Assembly: GCA_023128965.1 (NCBI GenBank)
Contig: JAGMCY010000123.1
Location: forward strand, 1 to 7,029
DNA: 7,029 nucleotides
Reading direction: 5' to 3'
Origin: Candidatus Aenigmatarchaeota archaeon
GTDB lineage: Archaea > Aenigmatarchaeota > Aenigmatarchaeia > QMZP01 > QMZT01
In this document: one piece after another, positions 1-5,463 of the stretch
Layout: every line of letters starts with the position of its first letter
Position numbering within the stretch: the stretch's first letter is position 1
Program-made: the position numbers and the translations under genes
The notes under the pieces: model-generated
What the model was told of the DNA's origin: nothing
Database searches by the model: none
The model's input: the letters and a program-made list of their open reading frames with translations, nothing else

Positions 1-24
1 GCTGCGAAATCCTTAACGTGATTT

Positions 25-1305
25 TCATTTATATTCTGATTCTGTCTTGTACTCGCTCTTGGTCTGGTATTCGCTTTTAAGGGAATACTCGCTCTCAAGG
101 GATTCCAGTTCTGATATGTTCACGCCTTTCCCGTATTCCCTTATCGCCTCGTCGGGTTCCTCCTTTATGTCTACTTCGAATTCAAACCACTCGGATTCAG
201 GAGGAATCTTCCACTTGACGCTCGAACTTGTCTTGAATCTCCATATTTCCTTCCCGTTAAGGTCAATACAGTAGAAATGGCAGTCAAAAGAGCCGAAGTA
301 GAGTTTACCTTCATGCATGATAGGGGTGGATATTATTTCCCCATCAGTCTTGAACCTCCACAGTTCTTTACCGGTCCTTCCGTCAAGCGCGTAAAAGTTC
401 CCGTTCGAAGAGCCATAGTAAAGGATTCCGTTTTCTATCAGGACTTCCGGCGAGCCGTCCATGTAAGAATCTGTCATGAATTTCCATACTTGTTTCCCCT
501 CCTTGTTAACACAGTACATGTTCCCGTCACCCGATACGAAATAGATAAGATCTCCAAATGGTTTGGGAGAAGCGAGGAGCCACCCCCCTGTTCTGAACCG
601 CCACTTCTCTTTTCTGTTTTCAAGATCGATTGCATAAACATTCCCGTCTATGCAGCTTATATACAAAACGTTATCATCTGCGAAATAGGGAAGTGAGTTG
701 GAGATGTTCCCACCTGTCTTGAAACGCCACAGTTCCCTCCCTGTTTCCGGGTCGAGGGCGTAGAGATTATCGTCATAGCTTCCTATATACATAATTCCAT
801 TGTGAATGGTCGGGGCGGAGCCTACTTCCGCACCTGTTTTGAATCTCCACAATTCTTTTCCTGTTTTTGAATCAACTGCATAAACATTAGAATCCTCAGA
901 ACCGAAGTAAACCTTTCCGTCTTTAACAATGCAAGAACCATATATACTCCCACCTGTCTTGAATCTCCAAATTTCCTTCCCACTTTCCCCATTAAGAGCA
1001 TACATGTGTCCATCATAGGAACCTGCGTATATTATTCCATTCTCCTCTGCCGGTCTCATGTCAACAAAAATCTGGCTTGCCTTGAATTTCCAGACCATTT
1101 TCCCGGTGTTAAGATTCAGGGCGTAAAGGTAATGATCCCCGCAGCCGAATATCACAAGATTTCTGTATTTAAGGGGGGAGCTGCTTATACCTCCACTGAC
1201 CTCGTTTCCGGGGAGTTTCCACAGGAGCATGAACTTGCTGCTCCTGCGCTTAACCATGCTTGAGCCGATTTCCAGATCAAAATCCCTTTCGAATTCGAAG
1301 TCCAT
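25..1305 (-). CDS. Intracellular eight-bladed PQQ-like beta-propeller protein with SEYxxK tail (paralogue A)
   Basis: The predicted protein has 426 residues. Residues 1-48 form an N-terminal lead starting with FEFERDFD. Residues 49-360 hold eight repeats of about 40 residues with the PQQ-like pattern (V/I)YxGSxDxxxYAxDxxTGKExWRFKT, which predicts an eight-bladed propeller. Residues 361-404 are an acidic linker, and 405-426 are four hexapeptides of SEYxxK type. There is no signal peptide or membrane helix, so it probably stays in the cytoplasm. It is therefore unlikely to be a quinoprotein dehydrogenase; the repeat family mostly serves as a structural or binding scaffold. Blades 5 and 6 have lost the TG of the repeat, so this copy is more degenerate than its paralogue at 2034-3293. 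The ATG at 1305 was chosen because the protein then starts in register with the paralogue (MDFEF against MSFEF); a TTG at 1326 would add seven residues without a counterpart. The molecular function is unknown. Confidence 0.9.
   Translation of the reverse strand: MDFEFERDFDLEIGSSMVKRRSSKFMLLWKLPGNEVSGGISSSPLKYRNLVIFGCGDHYLYALNLNTGKMVWKFKASQIFVDMRPAEENGIIYAGSYDGHMYALNGESGKEIWRFKTGGSIYGSCIVKDGKVYFGSEDSNVYAVDSKTGKELWRFKTGAEVGSAPTIHNGIMYIGSYDDNLYALDPETGRELWRFKTGGNISNSLPYFADDNVLYISCIDGNVYAIDLENRKEKWRFRTGGWLLASPKPFGDLIYFVSGDGNMYCVNKEGKQVWKFMTDSYMDGSPEVLIENGILYYGSSNGNFYALDGRTGKELWRFKTDGEIISTPIMHEGKLYFGSFDCHFYCIDLNGKEIWRFKTSSSVKWKIPPESEWFEFEVDIKEEPDEAIREYGKGVNISELESLESEYSLKSEYQTKSEYKTESEYK
28..93 (-). 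repeat. Coding hexapeptide repeat, C-terminal tail of propeller A
   Basis: Residues 405-426 contain SEYSLK, SEYQTK, SEYKTE and a final SEYK, a strict six-residue period ending at the stop codon. The same arrangement occurs in the paralogue at 2037-2102. Confidence 0.9.
226..1161 (-). repeat. Eight tandem PQQ-like propeller repeats (propeller A)
   Basis: Eight units of about 120 bases correspond to residues 49-360. Each has a YxGS-D-YA(L/V)D strand pair followed by TGKExWRFKT. The unit shows at DNA level as recurring stretches resembling cctgtcttgaatctccaaa. The last unit carries DCHFYC (residues 341-346) in place of the usual DxxxYA. Confidence 0.9.
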
Positions 1306-1324
1306 GATTAATACTTGCCAGCAC

Positions 1325-1335
1325 AAATTAAAAAA
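1325..1335 (-). promoter_or_regulatory. AT-rich promoter element of propeller A gene
   Basis: On the minus strand this reads TTTTTTAATTT, centred about 25 bases before the ATG at 1305. Almost the same element stands at the same distance before the paralogue (3311-3322). The spacing fits an archaeal TATA-like box with a leaderless or nearly leaderless transcript. The TATTTATA at 1337-1345 is an alternative box that would give a leader of about nine bases. Confidence 0.45.
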
Positions 1336-1336
1336 C

Positions 1337-1345
1337 TATAAATAT
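1337..1345 (+). promoter_or_regulatory. TATA box for the transporter gene
   Basis: TATAAATAT is centred near 1341, predicting a start of transcription near 1366 and a leader of about 14 bases before the ATG at 1380. The leader contains AAAGGG, at best a weak ribosome-binding site. The element also reads as a TATA box on the other strand and could serve the divergent propeller gene. The 74-base gap holds no other recognisable site. Confidence 0.5.
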
Positions 1346-1379
1346 CCAAAAACCAAAATAGGGTTTTAAAGGGATTGCT

Positions 1380-2024
1380 ATGATTTTAACACAGGAACAA
1401 AAGCTGAATATATTGCTCGGCTTGTTCGTTGCAGCGATCGTGGCCGCGAATCTTTTAGGGACGAAGATCGCGAACCTCTGGTTTGTTGTCGCTTCTGTGG
1501 GGATCTTCATGTACCCCATCACATTCCTTGTCACGGACGTAGTGGAAGATGTTTTCGGGAAGGAGAAGGTAAAGGGGTTCGTGATCGCGGGTTTTCTTGC
1601 TATAATCTTTGTGATGTTGTTCACGATTTTATCCGTTCTACTTCCGCCTGCTTCCCGCTACCCTTTCAATGAGGAGTTTTTGACCGTGTTCAATCCCTCT
1701 ATAAGGATAATGATAGCGAGTCTGATCGCCTTCTTGCTGGCGCAATACCATGACATATGGGCGTTCAACTTCTGGAAGAAGAAAACTAAAGGGCGCTTCT
1801 TATGGTTGAGGAACAACCTGTCAACGGTCGTTTCCCAGTTCATTGACACCACGGTCTTTATGTTCATCGCCTTTTACATGGCCACCCCAACATACACGGT
1901 GGATTTCATTTTCGCCCTGATCATTCCGTACTACCTGCTGAAGATTTTCGTCGCCGTATGCGACACTCCCTTCGTCTACCTCGGGGTGTGGTGGCTGAAG
2001 GGGGAAAAGCCTAAGAAAAAGTGA
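1380..2024 (+). CDS. yhhQ: YhhQ/QPTR-family queuosine (archaeosine) precursor transporter
   Basis: This 214-residue integral membrane protein has about six hydrophobic segments (roughly residues 10-30, 33-52, 66-88, 108-122, 153-170 and 174-197). Family signatures are YPITFLVTDVVEDVFGKEK at 45-63, the HDIWAF region at 124-129 with a following basic segment, and LRNNLSTVVSQFIDTTVF at 143-160. Members of this family (old name DUF165) import 7-deazaguanine precursors such as preQ0 or preQ1; in archaea preQ0 feeds archaeosine formation in tRNA. The presence of the gene would suggest salvage of the base, but no archaeosine enzyme is visible here. The substrate is inferred from the family. The gene is divergent from propeller A and ends nine bases from the stop of propeller B, so it is probably transcribed alone. 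The ATG at 1380 gives the family's usual short cytoplasmic N-terminus. Confidence 0.88.
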   Translation: MILTQEQKLNILLGLFVAAIVAANLLGTKIANLWFVVASVGIFMYPITFLVTDVVEDVFGKEKVKGFVIAGFLAIIFVMLFTILSVLLPPASRYPFNEEFLTVFNPSIRIMIASLIAFLLAQYHDIWAFNFWKKKTKGRFLWLRNNLSTVVSQFIDTTVFMFIAFYMATPTYTVDFIFALIIPYYLLKIFVAVCDTPFVYLGVWWLKGEKPKKK

Positions 2025-2033
2025 ATTGTTTAA

Positions 2034-3293
2034 TCACTTGTATTCACCTTCCTGCTTGTACTCACTCTTCATTGCGTATTCGCTCTTCACGGAATATTCG
2101 CTTTCGATTTCCGTTTCCGCTAGCGAGAATTCGTATTTTTCTTCAGGCGTTTCTTCATATTCCTCTTCTTTGACAGTTACCTCAGCGGCTACTTCTTCGT
2201 AAATTGTGTAATTCGAAATGGTCCTTGAACTTGTTTCAAAGGCCCATATTTTCTTGCCAGTTTCTGTATCAAGACAATAAACATGACAATCATTAGAACC
2301 AAAATAAACCCTTCCTTCGGCTGTTCTAACAGGCCCCCATACGTCAGATCCTGTCTCGAACTTCCATATACTCTTGCCTGTTTTGGAATCGACACAATAG
2401 AAGTTGTTGTCTTTGGAACCGAAATAAACCCTTCCTTTGTACATGACAGGAGAAGTCCCAATCCTGTCACCCACACGAAATCTCCAGACCTCCTTGCCCG
2501 TTATCCTGTCAAGACAATAAAAGGTGTGATCTTGAGAACCGAAATAAACCCTATTGCCTTCAATCCATGCCGTAGAGTTGACGCCCTGACCAGTTTCGAA
2601 TCTCCATGTCTCCTTGCCTGTCTTCACGTCAACCGCGTAAAAGTTCCTGTCGAAAGAACCGAAATAAATGATGTTATCCACTATTGGCAAGGGCTTGTGG
2701 CAGAATATGTTACCAGCGGTCTTGAAACGCCATATCTCCTTGCCCGTCTTCTTGTCAACGGCGTAAAGGAATCCATCGTAACTCCCGAATATCAGCATAT
2801 CCTTATGAGGAGTTGGCGTGGACATCGCAAAATCGCCTGTCTTGAACCGCCAGATTTCCTCTCCCGTTTCCGAGTCCACCGCATAAATAAAAGTGTCTTT
2901 GGAACCGAAATACACGATCCCGTCGTCATAAACGGCTGAAGCCCAGCATTTATCCCCTGATTTAAAACGCCAAACCTCTTTCCCTGTTTTCTTATCCAGC
3001 GCATACAGATAACTATCATAAGAAACAACGTAAACCCTGTTCCCGTGAACCTCAGGACTCGGATTGAGAGCAAGATCCCCTGTCCTGAACCTCCATATTT
3101 CTTTTCCTGTTTTAGCGTCAACTGCGTAAATATGATGATCAGCACTGCCAAAATAAACAACCCCGTCAACCAACTGACAAGAACAAACGCTCCCTCCATA
3201 TTCGTATATCCAGTAACGATAGGATACGCCTCTTTCCTTCATCCTGAAATCTGAAAGCTCAATATCAAAGTCCCTGTCGAATTCGAAACTCAT
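2034..3293 (-). CDS. Intracellular eight-bladed PQQ-like beta-propeller protein with SEYxxK tail (paralogue B)
   Basis: The predicted protein has 419 residues with the same layout as the product of 25-1305. It has an N-terminal FEFDRDFDIE motif (residues 3-12), eight PQQ-like repeats (about 44-356), an acidic Tyr/Glu-rich linker (357-397) and four tail hexapeptides (398-419, ending GEYK). The repeats are more canonical than in paralogue A, with YFGSxD and TGKEIWRF in nearly every blade. Blades 6, 7 and 8 have YC where the consensus has YA, and blade 8 has DCHVYC at 335-340. There is no signal peptide or membrane helix. The known role of such repeats is a rigid binding platform; ligand and partners are unknown. 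A promoter-like element resembling that of paralogue A precedes the ATG, and the stop lies nine bases from the convergent transporter gene. A separate gene downstream of the MscS gene in the same direction, it may also receive read-through from it. Confidence 0.9.
   Translation of the reverse strand: MSFEFDRDFDIELSDFRMKERGVSYRYWIYEYGGSVCSCQLVDGVVYFGSADHHIYAVDAKTGKEIWRFRTGDLALNPSPEVHGNRVYVVSYDSYLYALDKKTGKEVWRFKSGDKCWASAVYDDGIVYFGSKDTFIYAVDSETGEEIWRFKTGDFAMSTPTPHKDMLIFGSYDGFLYAVDKKTGKEIWRFKTAGNIFCHKPLPIVDNIIYFGSFDRNFYAVDVKTGKETWRFETGQGVNSTAWIEGNRVYFGSQDHTFYCLDRITGKEVWRFRVGDRIGTSPVMYKGRVYFGSKDNNFYCVDSKTGKSIWKFETGSDVWGPVRTAEGRVYFGSNDCHVYCLDTETGKKIWAFETSSRTISNYTIYEEVAAEVTVKEEEYEETPEEKYEFSLAETEIESEYSVKSEYAMKSEYKQEGEYK
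2037..2102 (-). repeat. Coding hexapeptide repeat, C-terminal tail of propeller B
   Basis: Residues 398-419 contain SEYSVK, SEYAMK, SEYKQE and a final GEYK. Period, copy number and position at the extreme C-terminus match propeller A. Confidence 0.9.
2226..3164 (-). repeat. Eight tandem PQQ-like propeller repeats (propeller B)
   Basis: Eight units of about 40 residues cover residues 44-356. The segment encoding YFGS plus the following acidic residue recurs at DNA level (gaaccgaaataaa on the plus strand, several copies). The repeats are internal to the protein and not a mobile or CRISPR repeat. Confidence 0.9.
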
Positions 3294-3310
3294 GATTAGA
3301 ATTTAACATC

Positions 3311-3322
3311 AAAATTAAAAAA
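3311..3322 (-). promoter_or_regulatory. AT-rich promoter element of propeller B gene, possibly also MscS terminator
   Basis: On the minus strand this reads TTTTTTAATTTT, centred about 23 bases before the ATG at 3293 and nearly identical to the element before propeller A. It also lies directly after the MscS stop codon at 3329, where a run of T could end MscS transcription. The 35-base gap leaves room for little else. Confidence 0.45.
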
Positions 3323-3328
3323 TGTGTT

Positions 3329-4150
3329 TTACTTTTTTTGCTTTACCATGACCCTTTTCGGATAGGGAATTTCGATCCCTTGTTTGTCAAAGGCAATTTT
3401 TATCTGTTTTATTAGCTTGACCTTCTTGTCAAGGAAGTCCTTGTTCTCCACCCAGGCTCTCGCTTCCAAATCAACCGAAAAATCACCGAATCCCTTGACC
3501 ACTACACCCGGTTTGGGCTCGTTTAGGAAATCCTCATCCTTCTTTACGATATCCAGAATTATCCTCGTTGCTTTCTCGAGATCTGCTTCGTACGCAATCC
3601 CTATCGGAACTTGCACCCTCCTTGTAGGCTCTTGTGAGTAGTTTATGACCATCGCCTCGGCTGTTCTGGAATTGGGGATGGTTATGATCTTGTTGTCGAA
3701 ACCCCTTATAACGGTTTTTCTTAAATGTATGTCGACTACCTTCCCTACCTTCCCGTCTATTTCAATAATGTCCCCTATGCTGAATGTCCTGTCCATGTAC
3801 AGGAAGATCCCGGAAATGAAGTTCGATAATGTGTCTTTCGCGGCGAAACCTATCGCTATCCCCGCGATGCCCGCGCCTGCCAGGGCCGTGAATATCGCTC
3901 CCTGCAACCCGATTATCTCAAGTATAACGAGAAGGGCAGCAATCCAGATCCCGTATTTTATCATCCTTTCGATGAGTTTGTGCGTCTGCTCGGACCACTC
4001 GACCTTCCCCACCATCTCATCGAACTTTCTCACGAGCGGTGAGAAGAGTTTTATAGCGATCTTTGCGGCTGCAAGAGTTATCAGTATCCATATTATTTTC
4101 ATCGCCCACTCGTTCTGGAGAATCTGGTTGAGAACCTCTACGTCTATCAT
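3329..4150 (-). CDS. mscS: MscS-family small-conductance mechanosensitive channel
   Basis: The 273-residue length is close to the classic MscS size. Hydrophobic segments lie near residues 17-36 and 65-82, followed by a Gly/Ala-rich pore helix (about 85-116, including AGAGIAGIAIGFAAKDTLSN). Next comes the beta-domain signature MDRTFSIGDIIEIDG (119-133) with the NKIITIPNS segment (153-161), then a C-terminal alpha/beta domain ending in DKQGIEIPYPKR (255-266). Such channels form a homoheptamer in the cytoplasmic membrane and release solutes on hypo-osmotic shock. The ATG at 4150 follows a TATTTAAA box by about 27 bases, suggesting a leaderless mRNA. The gene is divergent from the hypothetical gene at 4296, and its stop lies 35 bases before propeller B in the same direction. 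Confidence 0.95.
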   Translation of the reverse strand: MIDVEVLNQILQNEWAMKIIWILITLAAAKIAIKLFSPLVRKFDEMVGKVEWSEQTHKLIERMIKYGIWIAALLVILEIIGLQGAIFTALAGAGIAGIAIGFAAKDTLSNFISGIFLYMDRTFSIGDIIEIDGKVGKVVDIHLRKTVIRGFDNKIITIPNSRTAEAMVINYSQEPTRRVQVPIGIAYEADLEKATRIILDIVKKDEDFLNEPKPGVVVKGFGDFSVDLEARAWVENKDFLDKKVKLIKQIKIAFDKQGIEIPYPKRVMVKQKK

Positions 4151-4173
4151 AATAATCTTATTTCGGGTTCGGG

Positions 4174-4181
4174 TTTAAATA
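4174..4181 (-). promoter_or_regulatory. TATA box of the MscS gene
   Basis: The minus strand reads TATTTAAA, centred about 27 bases upstream of the ATG at 4150. This is the distance expected when transcription starts at or next to the start codon. Confidence 0.55.
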
Positions 4182-4208
4182 CTTTTTATCCTTGCTGATT
4201 TTTACCTG

Positions 4209-4218
4209 CTAAATTTAG
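4209..4218. other. Ten-base palindrome in a divergent promoter region
   Basis: CTAAATTTAG is a perfect palindrome between the TATA boxes of MscS and the hypothetical gene. It could be a regulator site, but AT-rich palindromes this short also arise by chance. The rest of the 145-base gap shows only a direct CCGAT repeat (4220 and 4237). Confidence 0.25.
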
Positions 4219-4263
4219 GCCGATTTTCCACAAAAACCGATAGAGAGCGAAGCACAGATAAGC

Positions 4264-4271
4264 TTATAAAA
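4264..4271 (+). promoter_or_regulatory. TATA box of the hypothetical gene at 4296
   Basis: TTATAAAA is centred about 29 bases before the ATG at 4296, so transcription should begin at most a few bases before the start codon. A purine-rich stretch just upstream (near 4250-4260) could act as the B-recognition element. Confidence 0.6.
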
Positions 4272-4295
4272 CTTGATATTATAATTTAACTGGAG

Positions 4296-4943
4296 ATGTA
4301 CAAGTTGCCGGGTGTTCGGAGCGGCACCTGGTTGACAGAAAAGGAAGAAACCTACAGTTCTCCGAAAGGCATCAGCAATTACGGTTTGGTACCAGTAACT
4401 TATAAAAACGCGGATAAACAGTGGGAAAAAACAAAAAAGGAAATCGGGGAGGATTTCCAGAAACTGCTAAAAAATACAGTGGCTGCTTCTAAGACAACGA
4501 AAGACGCTATAAAAAAGGCGTACGATTGGACAGGGATATGGGGACTCAGCACGCTCGGTTCAGCCGGGGGACTCGCTTACGTGTTAAGCCAGTACCCAAA
4601 TGATGAATACGGCTGGCTTAAAGGAGCGCTGTTTGGATCCATGGTGGCTTCAGGAACAAAACTTGTAAATCGCATTGAAAAGAAACGCGAGTCATATAAA
4701 AAACAAAAGGCAGAAAGGGGGAAAATGAAAATACAGAAAGAAATAAGGGACTTACTTAAGGAATTCGTGAGAACCCCTGTGAACGGAGACCTTGACAGAA
4801 AAATTGGCTACAAAGAGAGATTGAAAATCCTATCGAAAACGCTGGAAAAGGAAGAGGAAATGGAACCAAAACGAATTGAACAAATAAGGGAGGAAGAGAT
4901 AACCCCGATTAAGGAAAGCATGGAGAACTATTATAAAATTTAG
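4296..4943 (+). CDS. Hypothetical protein with hydrophobic hairpin and charged helical tail
   Basis: I do not recognise this 215-residue protein. Residues 1-40 are polar and contain Gly/Pro. Residues 41-75 are a Lys/Glu-rich predicted helix. Two Gly/Ala-rich hydrophobic stretches (about 79-97 and 106-124), separated by the short polar turn SQYPNDEYG, could form a membrane hairpin or a buried helical pair. Residues 125-215 are strongly charged and probably helical or coiled coil, with KKRESYKKQKAERGK followed by Glu-rich segments. There is no cleavable signal peptide. The gene stands alone: divergent from MscS and convergent with the OB-fold gene. A good TATA box just upstream and coding-like composition support it as real. 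A GGAG touches the ATG, too close to act as a Shine-Dalgarno site, which again fits leaderless translation. Confidence 0.75.
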   Translation: MYKLPGVRSGTWLTEKEETYSSPKGISNYGLVPVTYKNADKQWEKTKKEIGEDFQKLLKNTVAASKTTKDAIKKAYDWTGIWGLSTLGSAGGLAYVLSQYPNDEYGWLKGALFGSMVASGTKLVNRIEKKRESYKKQKAERGKMKIQKEIRDLLKEFVRTPVNGDLDRKIGYKERLKILSKTLEKEEEMEPKRIEQIREEEITPIKESMENYYKI

Positions 4944-5014
4944 TAGGACCAGAATGTCAGGGAACGATGTCAGCTAGGTGCCGAGAAGAGGAATGGATTT
5001 TTCGCTAGCGAGTG
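4944..5014. other. Short intergenic region between convergent genes
   Basis: The 71 bases contain a seven-base direct repeat (ATGTCAG at 4954 and 4967), a T5 run at 4998-5002 and an adjacent ten-base palindrome TCGCTAGCGA (5002-5011). The T-run precedes the palindrome on the plus strand, so this is not a classic hairpin terminator. No RNA gene is evident. Confidence 0.3.
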
Positions 5015-5410
5015 CTACAAAATTTTTATCTCGCTGCAGAACCCGTATATCTCGTATTGGTTGTAATACTTCTTGAACTCCCCGTCGAAGATTATTTCAT
5101 CCCCTTCTGAAACATCCGTTTTTCCATACTTAATCGAGCAAAATACCTTCAAGCTTTCGCTGACGTCGGAAATTATGAACTGCTGGTAAACGAAGCCTTT
5201 TTTCGATGTGTGGTCTTCCAGAACTTCGGTTACTTTTCCTTTGACAAAAACGTCCTCGTCAAGAAGAACGTTGTCAAAAACCTCGGAAACCGTGAAAGGA
5301 CGAGACTCGCTCGAAACGATACTTCCTGACGTGTTCGAGAGGTAGACCGCGAGAAGGTTTAGAATTAGAATCAGCGTCACGACTGCAACCCACTGCCTCC
5401 GGGGGTTCAT
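5015..5410 (-). CDS. Membrane-anchored OB-fold protein
   Basis: This 131-residue protein begins with an Arg pair and one hydrophobic helix (about 7-24), followed by a Ser/Thr-rich spacer (25-37), so the rest should face outside the cell. Residues 38-131 look like an OB-fold: a VFVKGKVTEV strand pair (54-63), FIISD (78-82), then GDEIIFDGEF (103-112) and YEIYG (119-123). OB-folds bind nucleic acids, oligosaccharides or act in assembly. CcmE has a similar layout, but its haem-binding His motif is not evident here, so I do not call it that. The substrate is unknown. The hydrolase gene at 5464-6099 ends 53 bases upstream in the same direction, so they may be co-transcribed, though a TTTAAA box lies in the gap. 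No Shine-Dalgarno site precedes the ATG. Confidence 0.8.
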   Translation of the reverse strand: MNPRRQWVAVVTLILILNLLAVYLSNTSGSIVSSESRPFTVSEVFDNVLLDEDVFVKGKVTEVLEDHTSKKGFVYQQFIISDVSESLKVFCSIKYGKTDVSEGDEIIFDGEFKKYYNQYEIYGFCSEIKIL

Positions 5411-5444
5411 TTTAGATTTTTAGTTGTCTGGAATAAGAAGTTAT

Positions 5445-5452
5445 GTTTAAAC
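5445..5452 (-). promoter_or_regulatory. Possible TATA-like box of the OB-fold gene
   Basis: GTTTAAAC lies in the 53-base gap, centred about 38 bases before the ATG at 5410. It would give a leader of roughly 12 bases. The evidence is weak, as the gene could equally be transcribed from the hydrolase promoter. Confidence 0.3.
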
Positions 5453-5463
5453 GTGTCAGGCCT

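Noticed and set aside
1306..1326. Upstream TTG start for propeller A giving seven extra residues
   Set aside because: The ATG at 1305 aligns with the paralogue's start, and the extension lies within the predicted promoter/leader region.
2283..2939. Plus-strand open frame of 218 codons
   Set aside because: It is the antisense shadow of the propeller repeats. Its periodic sequence mirrors the blades and it has no start signals or family resemblance.
226..3164. Recurring DNA words considered as a CRISPR or mobile repeat
   Set aside because: The repeats are contiguous coding units of about 120 bases without spacers and follow the propeller reading frames.
25..3293. Quinoprotein (PQQ-dependent) dehydrogenase function
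   Set aside because: There is no signal peptide or partner cytochrome, and the repeats match the structural PQQ-like pattern rather than an identifiable cofactor site.
3645..4178. Plus-strand open frame of 177 codons opposite MscS
   Set aside because: The minus strand carries an unmistakable MscS protein over the same bases.
4944..5014. Small RNA or tRNA in the convergent gap
   Set aside because: No cloverleaf, C/D box pair or proper hairpin plus T-run could be seen.
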